In this document: positions 50,592-59,353 of the stretch, one piece after another
Layout of the letters: each line of letters starts with the position of its first letter
Numbering within the stretch: position 1 is the first letter of the stretch
Origin: Azomonas tarimensis
GTDB lineage: Bacteria; Pseudomonadota; Gammaproteobacteria; Pseudomonadales; Pseudomonadaceae
DNA length: 64,000 nt
Direction: 5' to 3'
Assembly (NCBI RefSeq): GCF_042648805.1
Contig: NZ_JBHRXZ010000024.1
Coordinates: 1 to 64,000 of the forward strand
The notes under the pieces: generated by a model
Seen by the model: the letters and a program-made list of their open reading frames with translations, nothing else
What the model was told of the DNA's origin: nothing
The model's database searches: none
Position numbers and translations under genes: made by a program

Positions 50592-51520
50592 TTCGACCCC
50601 TTGTCGAGGTTCGCTTCCACCAGGGATACGAACAGTTCTTCGAGCCGGTTGGTCTTGTTGCGCAGGCTCAACACCTCGATGCCTTGCTCGTCCAACTGAC
50701 TGAACAGGGCGTTGACCCCCTGGCTCTTCTCCACCTGTACTTCGAGCGTATGGTCATCGACCAGCGCCGACGGGTAACCGTTCAGCGGCGGAGCGCTCTG
50801 CCTGGGCACTTTCAGGTCGAGCAGAAAGGTTTCCACATGCAGCTGCGTCAGCAGATCACGCATGCTGGTGTTCTTCACGATCTGGCCATGATCGATGATG
50901 CCGATGTTCCGGCAAAGCTGCTCGGCCTCTTCAAGGTAGTGGGTGGTGAGAATGATGGTGATGCCCTGGCGATTGAGCTCGGTCAGGAAGGTCCACATCG
51001 AACGACGCAGTTCGATGTCCACCCCCGCAGTCGGCTCGTCGAGGATCAGCAACCGTGGATGGTGAATCAGCGCGCGGGCGATCATCAGGCGCCGCTTCAT
51101 GCCGCCCGAGAGCATGCGAGTGGCCTCGTTACGCTTGTCCCAGAGACCCAACTGCTGCAGGTACTGCTCCGCCCTTTCCCGGGCGGTGCGTGCCGGAATG
51201 CCGTAGTAGCCCGCCTGCGTGACAAGAATGTCGAATGACTTCTCGAACTGGCTGAAGTTGAACTCCTGCGGTACGACGCCCAGGCACCGTTTGAGGCCGG
51301 CCGGATCCCGATCCAGGTCATGTCCGAAGACCTCGACCTTGCCACTGCTCTTGTTGACCAGCGTCGACAGAATCCCGATCGTGGTGGATTTGCCGGCCCC
51401 GTTGGGGCCGAGCAAGGCAAAGAAATCGCCCTCGGCGACGTCAAGGTCGATGCCTTTGAGTGCTTGAAAGCCGTTGCGATAGGTCTTGGTAAGTTGTCGG
51501 ATGGACAAAGCCGAAGTCAT
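50588..51520 (-). CDS. ABC transporter ATP-binding protein, YadG-like
   Basis: The 310-aa ATPase has Walker A LLGPNGAGKST, the Q-loop GVVPQEFNF, signature LSGGMKRRL, Walker B RLLILDEPTAGVD and the switch His in ILTTHYLEEAEQL. The C-terminal extension (about 230-310) is typical of the exporter class. It pairs with the overlapping ABC-2 permease. Confidence 0.92.
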   Translation of the reverse strand: MTSALSIRQLTKTYRNGFQALKGIDLDVAEGDFFALLGPNGAGKSTTIGILSTLVNKSSGKVEVFGHDLDRDPAGLKRCLGVVPQEFNFSQFEKSFDILVTQAGYYGIPARTARERAEQYLQQLGLWDKRNEATRMLSGGMKRRLMIARALIHHPRLLILDEPTAGVDIELRRSMWTFLTELNRQGITIILTTHYLEEAEQLCRNIGIIDHGQIVKNTSMRDLLTQLHVETFLLDLKVPRQSAPPLNGYPSALVDDHTLEVQVEKSQGVNALFSQLDEQGIEVLSLRNKTNRLEELFVSLVEANLDKGSK

Positions 51521-51801
51521 GTGAACCCTAATGGCATCAAGTGAAGCGTAAGACGCGGCCGTTCCGGGAAGATTCGGCGCCGCGCCCCTGGCCCGGTCAG
51601 ACCTCGTCAGGAGCAGCCTACGTAAGGGCGGAATTGGCCAAATACAAGGCAGCGCAACGCTCGCCTGGGACTACGCCCCGACGGGCCGTTGACGCCGGGT
51701 AGAACTCATCCCCCCGCTGTCGAGTCAACCAGACAGCGAACTTCAGCCCCTTTCGTGGATGCAGGACTATAATCCTGCCCCGTCATTCTACAGGTAAGAA
51801 C

Positions 51802-52215
51802 ATGGCCAACCCCTATATCGACTACAACCTGGCGCTGCTGGCCCACCTTCGTGGCATCCTTATCGCCATGGGCGAGTCGGAGCAGGTATCCGAAGAAAGC
51901 CACGAAATGTTTGTCGAACGCTTCGACGACCTGCTCATGCGCCTACCCGATGTTCCGGAAGAGCGTCACCTCGGACAGGACCTGATCTGTCAGGTATTTC
52001 ACCGCTACCCTCAAGTCGCCCACATGGTCCCGCGTGATCTGCTGTGGTTCTTTGGTGGTGATTGCCTGCATTACATGCCCGACGAGGAGATTGCCATCTT
52101 TCAGGTGCTCGAAGAGCGCCGTTACGAGGCCGAGCGGAATGACGAGCCGTTCGACTGGAATCGCGAGAAGCAGATACTCAGCCTGTCTGGTCAGGAGCCA
52201 GGCGCCGCGCACTGA
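51802..52215 (+). CDS. PA2817-family conserved protein
   Basis: The 137-aa acidic cytoplasmic protein begins MANPYIDYNLALLAHLRGILIAMGE and contains VFHRYPQVAHMVPRDLLWFFGGDCLHYMPDEEIAIFQVLEE, which I recognise as the PA2817 family of pseudomonads. It has no known function, signal peptide or membrane helix. It stands alone, divergent from the ABC exporter genes. In P. aeruginosa, as I recall, it lies close to the tRNA-Gly/tRNA-Glu pair; here the pca cluster lies between them. Confidence 0.8.
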   Translation: MANPYIDYNLALLAHLRGILIAMGESEQVSEESHEMFVERFDDLLMRLPDVPEERHLGQDLICQVFHRYPQVAHMVPRDLLWFFGGDCLHYMPDEEIAIFQVLEERRYEAERNDEPFDWNREKQILSLSGQEPGAAH

Positions 52216-52278
52216 GGGGGCCAAGTCCTGCGAAAGCAGCCGCGACTCCGGGCTTTGCCCGCAAACCGAGTCAGCGAG

Positions 52279-53274
52279 ATGATCAGGAAACTCATGGCCA
52301 GCCTGGCGGTTGCCGGTGCTGGGCTGGCAATGCCCGCACTGGCCCAGTATCCGGAGCGCGATATTCAGGCAGTGGTGCCCTGGGCCGCGGGTGGTGCGAC
52401 CGATCTGGTCATGCGCCAACTGGTTCCACTGGTGGAAGAAGCGCTCGACCGGCGCTTGATCATCAGCAACCGTACCGGCGGTACTGGTGTCATCGGCAGT
52501 ACTCACGTCCTGCAACAGACCCCGGACGGCCATACCCTGCTGCTCGCTGCAGAGAACGCGCAACTCTATCCGTTGCTCGGCCTGGCCAATTTCGATTACA
52601 GCGATTTCCATACGATCAACATCATTGGCCAGGGCGTCGCGGTTATCGCCGCTCCGGTCAATAGCCCCTACGACAACCTTGAACAACTGCTGGCGGCGGC
52701 AAAGGAGAATCCGGACGCCCTGCGCATGGGAGTCACTGGAACCGGAGGCCTTCCCAGCCTGGTGCGGGCCCTGATTGAAACTGTCGATGAGCTCAAGGTT
52801 CGCGAGATCACCTTTGCCGGCGATCGCCCGGGGATCGAGGCCATGCTCGCGGGTCATCTCGACTTCATGCCGCTCAGCCTGGTAGCTGGCCGCGATCTGA
52901 TTCGCCGCGGCAGTCTCAAGGGACTGGCGGTCGTTGCGACGAAGGAAGTCTCCGCGCTACCGGGCGTTGCACCCATCACCGACACGCTGCCTGGCATGGA
53001 GAAATACCTACCCTGGGGGCCGTTCTGGGGTGTCTGGGTGCGCAAGGAAGTCCCTGAACATGCCAAGCAGCGCCTCTCTGTGGCCTTCTCCGCAGCGGTG
53101 GCTGACGAGCAGTTCCAGGCCTTCCTGGCCGGGATGGGCGCCTACCCGCTGAACCTGACGGGCGACGATGCAAGGCACTATCTGGAGCGCTGGCAATCAG
53201 TGACAAGCTGGTCGCTCTACGAGGCGGGTTCCACCCGAGCGTCTCCCGAGAAGCTACGCATCGCTCGTCCCTGA
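52279..53274 (+). CDS. TctC/Bug-family solute-binding protein, orphan
   Basis: The 331-aa periplasmic protein has a signal peptide ending MPALAQ, then YPERDIQAVVPWAAGGATDLVMRQLVPLVEEAL and IISNRTGGTGVIGSTHVLQQT, the two Bug ligand loops. It differs from the copy at 25.5 kb: the first loop reads PWAAGGATD instead of PYAPGGTTD. No tctA or tctB gene is next to it, so it must share a permease encoded elsewhere or act as a sensor. It is convergent with the pcaC end of the beta-ketoadipate cluster. The start at 52279 is preferred over 52255 because the signal peptide follows directly. Confidence 0.85.
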   Translation: MIRKLMASLAVAGAGLAMPALAQYPERDIQAVVPWAAGGATDLVMRQLVPLVEEALDRRLIISNRTGGTGVIGSTHVLQQTPDGHTLLLAAENAQLYPLLGLANFDYSDFHTINIIGQGVAVIAAPVNSPYDNLEQLLAAAKENPDALRMGVTGTGGLPSLVRALIETVDELKVREITFAGDRPGIEAMLAGHLDFMPLSLVAGRDLIRRGSLKGLAVVATKEVSALPGVAPITDTLPGMEKYLPWGPFWGVWVRKEVPEHAKQRLSVAFSAAVADEQFQAFLAGMGAYPLNLTGDDARHYLERWQSVTSWSLYEAGSTRASPEKLRIARP

Positions 53275-53419
53275 CGCAGGGGCTTCGAGAATCCGCATCG
53301 CTACCGCAGGAATGCTGGCCTCAGCCACTTGAAGCCAGACTCTCGGTCGAAACGGGTCCTGCAGACACAGGGCGCGCGGGCCCGATCGATGCCGCAGTCC
53401 GGGCCGGGCCACCTCGTTT

Positions 53420-53818
53420 TCAGGACTCGCCAAGGGATTCGACGCCCAGTTCGTCGTACACCTCCTGGGCGAGGTGGAAGGTGGCGTTGGCCGCCGGGAT
53501 ACCGCAGTAGATAGCGCTCTGCAACAACACTTCCTTGATCTCGTCGCGGGTAACGCCGTTGTTCCTCGCCGCACGCAGATGCAGCTTCAGTTCCCCTTCC
53601 CGATTCATGCCGATCAGCATGGCAATGGTGATCAGGCTGCGGGCATGCCGGGGCAGTCCCGGCCGGGTCCAGATATCGCCCCAGGCATGGCGGGTGATCA
53701 TTTCCTGGAACTCGGCGTTGAACTCGTTGATGCTCTTCAGGCTGCGATCCACATGGGCATCGCCGAGCACCGCCCGGCGCACCTGCATGCCGGCTTCGTA
53801 GCGGTCTTTCTCGTCCAT
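53420..53818 (-). CDS. pcaC: 4-carboxymuconolactone decarboxylase
   Basis: This 132-aa AhpD-like protein has MDEKDRYEAGMQVRRAVLGDAHVDRSL, FQEMITRHAWGDIWTRPGLPRHARSLITIAMLIGMNREGELKLHLRAARNNGVTRDEIKEVLLQSAIYCGIPAANATFHLAQEV, typical PcaC. It forms 3-oxoadipate enol-lactone from gamma-carboxymuconolactone. It ends the leftward pcaB-pcaD-pcaC transcript. The start at 53818 gives the family length; the ribosome site (AGGA) is very close to it. Confidence 0.92.
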   Translation of the reverse strand: MDEKDRYEAGMQVRRAVLGDAHVDRSLKSINEFNAEFQEMITRHAWGDIWTRPGLPRHARSLITIAMLIGMNREGELKLHLRAARNNGVTRDEIKEVLLQSAIYCGIPAANATFHLAQEVYDELGVESLGES

Positions 53819-53955
53819 ATCCTGCTCTCTTCGAAAGGTGCTGGAGGCTGAGACTGCGTTGCAGGGTGGCTTCAGCCCACCCACCGCGCAACCCCGCCCA
53901 GCCTACAGTTTGGTGATCGTCGGGTTGATCCGCTCGCTCGCCGGGCCCTGGACTC

Positions 53956-54744
53956 TCAGCTCCGCAGGAAATTCAGTACCTGAAGGGTAAAGGCTTCCCC
54001 CGCCTCGACATTGGACAGGTGCGCGGCCTCGAAGGCCACGAGTTCGGCGCCGGCGATGCGCTGCTGCATGAACTCGCCGTGTTCCACGGTGGTAACCGCG
54101 TCTTGGCGGCCGCAGACGATCAGGGTCGGTGCAGAAATGCCGGCGATCTGCTCGCGGAAGTCCGCATCGCGTACTGCCGCGCAGTTGGCGGCGTAACCGT
54201 CCGGCGAGGTGCTGGCGATCATGCTGGTGATACGGCTGGCGGCGTCAGGTTGTGCCTCGGCGAAGCCCGGGGTAAACCAGCGGGCGATGGAGGCATCGCG
54301 CATGTCACGCATGGCCTGCTCCCGGCCACCCTGAACCAGGGCGATACGGTCGTTCCACACCTGGTCGGCGCCGATCTTCGCCCCGGTGTTGCACAGTACC
54401 AGCCGCTCCAGGCGAGGTCCTGCATGAATGCCCAGCCACTGGCCGATCAGCCCGCCCATGGACAGCCCGCAGAACGAGAATTTTTCGATCCCCAGCGTAT
54501 CGAGCATCCCCAGCACGTCGCGGCCGAGTTGCTCGATGCTGTATGGGCCAGGGGTAACGCTGGAATCGCCATGGCCACGGGTGTCGTAGCGCAGCACACG
54601 AAACTGCTCGGCGAAGGCCGGAATCTGCTCGTCCCACATGCCCAGGCTGGTGCCCAGGGAGTTGGACAGCACCAGGACCGGCGCGTCGTCGGCGCCGTCG
54701 AATCGGTAGTTCAGGCTGGCATCGGCCAGTTGTACGCTCGGCAT
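53956..54744 (-). CDS. pcaD: 3-oxoadipate enol-lactonase
   Basis: This 262-aa alpha/beta hydrolase has LVLSNSLGTSLGMWDEQIPAF (oxyanion region), RYDTRGHGDSSVTPGPYSIEQLGRDVL, nucleophile Ser95 in FCGLSMGGLIGQWL, the acid in IVCGRQDAVT and His in FEAAHLSNVEAGEAF. It hydrolyses the enol-lactone to 3-oxoadipate. It starts 8 bases after the pcaB stop. The longer frame to 55542 merely runs antiframe through pcaB. Confidence 0.93.
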   Translation of the reverse strand: MPSVQLADASLNYRFDGADDAPVLVLSNSLGTSLGMWDEQIPAFAEQFRVLRYDTRGHGDSSVTPGPYSIEQLGRDVLGMLDTLGIEKFSFCGLSMGGLIGQWLGIHAGPRLERLVLCNTGAKIGADQVWNDRIALVQGGREQAMRDMRDASIARWFTPGFAEAQPDAASRITSMIASTSPDGYAANCAAVRDADFREQIAGISAPTLIVCGRQDAVTTVEHGEFMQQRIAGAELVAFEAAHLSNVEAGEAFTLQVLNFLRS

Positions 54745-54752
54745 CGCTGTTC

Positions 54753-56114
54753 TCACTTGTTCAAGGCATGGTGTTCGGCCAGCGCACGCTCGACCCAGCG
54801 GCGCGCCTGGCCCAGATAAAAGGACGGATCCAGTAGGCGATCCAGCTCGGCATCGTTCAGCTCGGCGCGCACCTCGGGTGTGTCGCCCAGCACGCCGCGC
54901 AGGTGACGCCCCTGGGCTACCGCCTGCTTGCAGCAGTGTTCGACCAGATGATGAGCCTTTTCGCGGCCGACCCGCTGGGCCAGGGCAATGCTCACCGCCT
55001 CGGCCAACACCAGCCCACGGGTCAGCTCCAGGTTGCCGCGCATGCGCTCGGCATCCACCTCCAGCGCCGGCACGGCGATCAGCGCCTGGGCCAACGCCCC
55101 GGAAACCAGGCAGCAGAGTTCCGGCAGGCTGTCCCATTCGGCATGCCAGAGGCCGAGGCTGCGCTCGTGCTCCTGGGGCATGGCCGACAGCAGCGTGGCG
55201 ACCAACCCGGGCGCCCGGGTGGCAGCAGCGATCATCACCGCGGCGCCCACCGGGTTGCGCTTGTGGGGCATGGTGGACGAGCCGCCCTTGCCCGGCGCCG
55301 AGGGCTCGAACACCTCGCCCACGTCGGTCTGCATCAACAGCGACAGGTCGCGGCCCAGCTTTCCGAGGCTGCCGGCAATCATCCCTAGCAGGCCGGCGAA
55401 TTCCACCAGGCGGTCGCGCTGGGTGTGCCAGGGCTGGTCCGGCAGCTGCAGCCCAAGCTCCTCGGCCAGAGCTTCGCAGACCGGCCAGGCGTGCTCGCCC
55501 AGCGCCGCCAGCGAACCGGACGCACCGCCGAACTGCAGGCACAACAGGCGCGGCTTGATTTCGTTCAGGCGTTGGCGATGACGTGTGAGAGCGCCCAGCC
55601 AGCCGGCGATCTTCATGCCGAGGGTCACCGGGGTGGCGTGCTGCAGCCAGGTTCGGCCGGTCATCGGCGTGCCGGCATGGCGCTCGGCCTGAATGGCCAG
55701 GGCGTTGGCCAGCTCAGCGAGATCGGCCTCGATCAGGTCGATGGCCTGGCGCAGTTGCAGCACCAGCCCGGTGTCCATGGCGTCCTGGCTGGTGGCACCC
55801 AAGTGAACGTATTTCTCGGCCTCGGCATCCGTGGCAGCGATGCGCTCGCCCAACGCCCTGGCCAGCGGAATGGCCGAATTGCCGGCGGTGGCGATGGCGA
55901 CGGCCAGGGCGTCGAGGTCATAGCCGTCGGCGTCACAGGCAGCCTCGATAGGCCCCACTGCGGATGACGGGATCAGCCCGCAACGGGCCTCGGCCCGAGC
56001 CAGGGCAGCCTCGAAATCCAGCATGCCCTGCACCCGCCCGCGGTCGGAAAACACCTCGCGCATCGGCGCGGCGGTGAAGTAGACATCGAAGAGTCGATTG
56101 CTCGGCCGGTTCAA
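54753..56114 (-). CDS. pcaB: 3-carboxy-cis,cis-muconate cycloisomerase
   Basis: This 453-aa fumarase-superfamily enzyme has LGATSQDAMDTGLVLQLRQAID, TPMTGRTWLQHATPVTLGMKIAGWL, the signature PGKGGSSTMPHKRNPVGAAVMIAAATRAPGLVATLLSAMPQEHERSLGLWHAEW, and the usual C-terminal lobe. The start is TTG at 56114, supported by AAGGAG seven bases upstream. It lies 197 bases behind pcaF, with two hairpins between, then pcaD follows at once. Confidence 0.94.
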   Translation of the reverse strand: MNRPSNRLFDVYFTAAPMREVFSDRGRVQGMLDFEAALARAEARCGLIPSSAVGPIEAACDADGYDLDALAVAIATAGNSAIPLARALGERIAATDAEAEKYVHLGATSQDAMDTGLVLQLRQAIDLIEADLAELANALAIQAERHAGTPMTGRTWLQHATPVTLGMKIAGWLGALTRHRQRLNEIKPRLLCLQFGGASGSLAALGEHAWPVCEALAEELGLQLPDQPWHTQRDRLVEFAGLLGMIAGSLGKLGRDLSLLMQTDVGEVFEPSAPGKGGSSTMPHKRNPVGAAVMIAAATRAPGLVATLLSAMPQEHERSLGLWHAEWDSLPELCCLVSGALAQALIAVPALEVDAERMRGNLELTRGLVLAEAVSIALAQRVGREKAHHLVEHCCKQAVAQGRHLRGVLGDTPEVRAELNDAELDRLLDPSFYLGQARRWVERALAEHHALNK

Positions 56115-56215
56115 GCCCTGGCTCCTTGTCTGTTGTTCGAGGCTTCAGTGTGTCCAAACGGTGGCCAGAGCGGAACGCCCGCCCGGCAAAACTCGAGGAT
56201 AGCAATCAGTGCTAC

Positions 56216-56282
56216 CCAGCCGGCCTTGCGGCCGGTTGCTGGATAGGTGAAGCGCGGTCCACCCTACACGGTCCGTAGGGTG
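56216..56282. repeat. Two hairpins between pcaF and pcaB
   Basis: CCGGCC-ttgc-GGCCGG (56220-56235, extended by outer pairing CAGC/GCTG) and CACCCTAC-acggtcc-GTAGGGTG (56260-56282). Neither is followed by a T-tract on the minus strand. They may attenuate or process the pca transcript, or be REP-like. Confidence 0.5.
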
Positions 56283-56311
56283 AAAACGGCGCAGCCTATC
56301 CACCAAGAGGA

Positions 56312-57517
56312 TCAGACCCGCTCCACCGCCAGGGCCAGGCCCTGCCCGACGCCCACGCACATGGTCGCCAGGCCGAGCTTGCCGCCGGATTTCTCCAAGG
56401 CATGGACCGTGGTCATGACCAGCCGTGCGCCGCTCATGCCGAGCGGGTGGCCGAGGGCGATGGCGCCGCCTTGGGGGTTCACCTTGTCGCTGTCGTCCGG
56501 CAGGCCCAGGTCACGAGTGACCGCCAGGCCCTGGGCGGCAAAGGCTTCATTCAGCTCGATCACGTCGAAGTCGTCCACCGCCTTGCCCAGCCGCTCGCAC
56601 AGCTTGCGCACCGCCGGCACCGGGCCGACGCCCATCACTCGCGGCGCCACGCCGGCGCTGGCCATGCCGAGCACCCGGGCGCGGGGCTTGAGGCCATACT
56701 TCTCGACCGCCTCGGCACTGGCCAGGATCATCGCCGCTGCACCGTCATTCACGCCCGAGGCGTTGCCAGCGGTGACGGTCTTGTCCGGGCCGTTGACCGG
56801 CTTGAGCCTGGCCAGCGCCTCGGCGGTGGTATCCGGGCGCGGATGCTCGTCGGTGTCCACCACCGTCTCGCCCTTCCTGGTCCTGATCACCACCGGGACG
56901 ATCTCCTCGGCAAAGAACCCAGCCTGCTGCGCCGCGGCGGTACGCTGCTGGCTGCGCAGGGCGAAGGCATCCTGATCGGCGCGGGAAACCTGATGATCCT
57001 CGGCCACGTTGTCGGCGGTCTCGGGCATGGCGTCCACACCGTATTGCTGCTTCATCAGAGGATTGATGAAGCGCCAGCCGATGGTGGTGTCCTCGATCTT
57101 CATGTTCCGCGAGAAGGCCGCGTCCGCCTTGCCCATGACGAAGGGCGCGCGGGACATGGACTCCACGCCCCCGGCAATCGCCAGCTCCATTTCGCCTGCG
57201 GCGATGGCGCGGAAGGCGGTACCCACCGCGTCCATCCCCGAGGCGCACAAGCGGTTCAGCGTCACGCCCGGCACCGTGGCCGGCAACCCGGCCAGCAGCG
57301 AGGCCATGCGCGCTACGTTTCGGTTGTCCTCGCCGGCCTGATTGGCGCAGCCCATGAAGACCTCCTCGACGGCCGCCGGGTCCAGCTCCGGGTTGCGCTC
57401 CAGCAACGCCTTGAGCGGGATCGCCGCGAGGTCATCGGCCCGCACTGCCGCCAGGGCGCCGCCGAAGCGGCCGATGGGCGTGCGCACGGCATCGCAGATA
57501 AATACTTCGCGGGTCAT
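56312..57517 (-). CDS. pcaF: 3-oxoadipyl-CoA thiolase
   Basis: This 401-aa thiolase has RTPIGRFGGALAAVRADDLAAIPLKALLERNP, nucleophile Cys in VTLNRLCASGMDAVG, NEAFAAQGLA, NPQGGAIALGHPLGMSGAR (His) and MCVGVGQGLALAVERV (second Cys). It cleaves 3-oxoadipyl-CoA to succinyl-CoA and acetyl-CoA. The start overlaps the pcaJ stop (ATGA). Besides protocatechuate it would also finish the adipate-type route predicted at 15-21 kb. Confidence 0.95.
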   Translation of the reverse strand: MTREVFICDAVRTPIGRFGGALAAVRADDLAAIPLKALLERNPELDPAAVEEVFMGCANQAGEDNRNVARMASLLAGLPATVPGVTLNRLCASGMDAVGTAFRAIAAGEMELAIAGGVESMSRAPFVMGKADAAFSRNMKIEDTTIGWRFINPLMKQQYGVDAMPETADNVAEDHQVSRADQDAFALRSQQRTAAAQQAGFFAEEIVPVVIRTRKGETVVDTDEHPRPDTTAEALARLKPVNGPDKTVTAGNASGVNDGAAAMILASAEAVEKYGLKPRARVLGMASAGVAPRVMGVGPVPAVRKLCERLGKAVDDFDVIELNEAFAAQGLAVTRDLGLPDDSDKVNPQGGAIALGHPLGMSGARLVMTTVHALEKSGGKLGLATMCVGVGQGLALAVERV

Positions 57518-58296
57518 TCTTCACCCCCTTGCCCGCCGTGGGCGGCGGCGGTGCGGGCCTCGAGGGCGCGCAGGGCTTCGAGTTCCTCGGCCCGGGGCGC
57601 TTCGGTAGTACCGAGATTGTCAGCAAAGCGGATCTGCCAGCCGGTGTTCTCGACCACCTGCTCGCGGGTCACGCCCGGGTGCAGCGCGGTGACGATGAAT
57701 TCATTGGTGCCCTCCTCCGGCTCCATGATGCACAGGTCGGTGATGATCGCCACTGGGCCGGCGCCCGGCAGGCCCAGCCGCTGGCGGTGGTCGCCGCCCT
57801 CGCCATGACCGACCGAGGTGATGAACGCGAGCTTCTCGACAAAGGTGCGATGGGACTGCTTGAGGATGATCAGCACCTTCTTCGCGCTGCCGGCGATCTC
57901 CGGCGCTCCACCGGCGCCCGGCAGGCGCACCTTGGGCTTGAGGTAATCGCCGATCACGGTGGTATTGATATTGCCGAACTTGTCGACCTGCGCCGCGCCG
58001 AGAAAGCCCACGTCGATGCGCCCGCCCTGCAGCCAGTAGCGGAAGATCTCGCTGGTGGGTACCACGGTATCGGCGGTCTCGGCCAGCTCGCCGTCGCCAA
58101 TGGACAGCGGCAGCACCGAGGGCTTGGCGCCGATGGGGCCGGATTCATAGATCAGCACCACCTCCGGCGCATGGGTCAGGCGCGCCAGGTTGGCGGCCTT
58201 GGACGGCAGCCCGATGCCGACAAAGCAGACGCTACCGTTGCCCAGGCGGCGGGCAGCGGCGACGGTCATCATTTCATTGGTGGAATAGTCGCTCAT
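57514..58296 (-). CDS. pcaJ: 3-oxoadipate:succinyl-CoA transferase subunit B
   Basis: The 260-aa subunit is of the long CatJ type: MMTVAAARRLGNGSVCFVGIGLPSKAANLARLTHAPEVVLIYESGPIGAKPSVLPLSIGDGELAETA, with the catalytic Glu in ESGPIG, and LPGAGGAPEIAG. The ATG at 58296 overlaps the pcaI stop (TGATG); a GTG three bases earlier is also in frame. It transfers CoA to 3-oxoadipate with the adjacent subunit. Confidence 0.93.
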   Translation of the reverse strand: MSDYSTNEMMTVAAARRLGNGSVCFVGIGLPSKAANLARLTHAPEVVLIYESGPIGAKPSVLPLSIGDGELAETADTVVPTSEIFRYWLQGGRIDVGFLGAAQVDKFGNINTTVIGDYLKPKVRLPGAGGAPEIAGSAKKVLIILKQSHRTFVEKLAFITSVGHGEGGDHRQRLGLPGAGPVAIITDLCIMEPEEGTNEFIVTALHPGVTREQVVENTGWQIRFADNLGTTEAPRAEELEALRALEARTAAAHGGQGGEE

Positions 58297-59147
58297 CACT
58301 TGCCCTCCCCTTGCAGTTTCGCCTGAAATTCGGCGAAGTCTTTCGTGCCGCGGATGTACTGGTCGATCCAGGCGGTAAAGCTCTCGCGATCGCGGGCGAT
58401 CGGGTCCCAGGCCTGGTAGAAGCGGTTATCGCGTTCGTAGTAGCCGTGGGCGTAGGACGGATGCGCGCCGCCCGGCACCAGGCAGACGGCGGTCAGCGCC
58501 CAGGTCGGCAGCACGCAGGCGTTCATCGGCGCGTTGAGGTTATCGACAATCTCTTCGACAGTGACGATGCAGCGTTTGGCCGCCAGCGCTGCTTCCTTCT
58601 GCACGCCGACGATGCCCTGGATCAGCACGTTGCCTTGGCGGTCGGCCTTCTGTGCGTGGATCACGGTGATGTCCGGGCGCACGCTCGGCACCGCCGCCAG
58701 CACCTCGCCGGTGAACGGGCAGGTGACCGACTTGATCAGCGGGTTGACCTTCGGCAAGTCGGAACCTGCATAGGCGCGCAGCACCGCGAACGGGAGCCCC
58801 GAGGCCCCGGCGACGTAAGCGTTGGCCAGATCGGCGTGGCTGTGCTCCTCGATCTCCAGCGGCTGCGGCCAGTCCTTCTCCACGGCATCACGCAGCCGGT
58901 GCAGCGAGCCGACACCGGGGTTGCCACCCCAGGAAAAGATCAGCTTCTTCGCGCAGCCGGCGCCGATCAGCAGGTCATAGACCAGATCCGGCGTCATGCG
59001 CACCAGCGTCAGGTCTTTCTTCGCCTGGCGTACGATCTCATGGGCCGCGGCGGTGGGAATCAGGTGGGTGAAGCCTTCCAGCGCGACGGTATCGCCGTTC
59101 TGGACGAAGCGCTCGATGGCGTCGTGAAGCGAGAGCAATTCAGCCAT
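58296..59147 (-). CDS. pcaI: 3-oxoadipate:succinyl-CoA transferase subunit A
   Basis: The 283-aa subunit is of the CatI type: MAELLSLHDAIERFVQNGDTVALEGFTHLIPTAAAHEIVRQAKKDLTLVRMTPDLVYDLLIGAGCAKKLIFSWGGNPGVGSLHRLRDAVE. The start at 59147 is chosen by family match; the frame upstream to 59357 runs through a heptamer repeat and the operator and is not coding. It begins the leftward pcaIJF(BDC) transcript, controlled by the PcaR-like site at 59219-59253. Confidence 0.94.
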   Translation of the reverse strand: MAELLSLHDAIERFVQNGDTVALEGFTHLIPTAAAHEIVRQAKKDLTLVRMTPDLVYDLLIGAGCAKKLIFSWGGNPGVGSLHRLRDAVEKDWPQPLEIEEHSHADLANAYVAGASGLPFAVLRAYAGSDLPKVNPLIKSVTCPFTGEVLAAVPSVRPDITVIHAQKADRQGNVLIQGIVGVQKEAALAAKRCIVTVEEIVDNLNAPMNACVLPTWALTAVCLVPGGAHPSYAHGYYERDNRFYQAWDPIARDRESFTAWIDQYIRGTKDFAEFQAKLQGEGK

Positions 59148-59218
59148 GGTCGAATCTCGTGTGGTTTTCGGTACGCAGTTGCACTGGAGAAACGGTAACG
59201 AGACCCGGGGTGGCACGC

Positions 59219-59253
59219 AATTCGTTAATCGGTTATATGGGCGATTATCGCAC
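59219..59253. promoter_or_regulatory. PcaR-type operator before pcaI
   Basis: The minus strand reads GTGCGATAATCGCCC (59239-59253), close to the PcaR consensus GTTCGATAATCGCAC, and an ATTCGTTAATCG element lies at 59219-59232. The pair stands 72-106 bases before pcaI, downstream of the pcaR gene. Confidence 0.65.
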
Positions 59254-59270
59254 GAAACGAAAGAAAGGTG

Positions 59271-59300
59271 AGCCGGAAGCCGGAAGCCGGAAGCCGGAAG
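59271..59300. repeat. Four tandem heptamers GCCGGAA
   Basis: The plus strand contains four consecutive copies of agccgga between pcaR and the pcaI operator. Such arrays change copy number by slippage. It lies between the operator and the end of pcaR, upstream of pcaI, so it could alter spacing only for upstream elements. Confidence 0.8.
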
Positions 59301-59353
59301 CGAGGACACATTGAGCCACGCTCGACCGCCGGGCTTCAGGCTTCCCGCTGCCT

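Noticed and set aside
54745..55542. An upstream extension of the pcaD frame to about 528 codons
   Set aside because: The extension runs through pcaB in another frame, is low in complexity (Ala, Arg, Gly), and the true start at 54744 matches the family.
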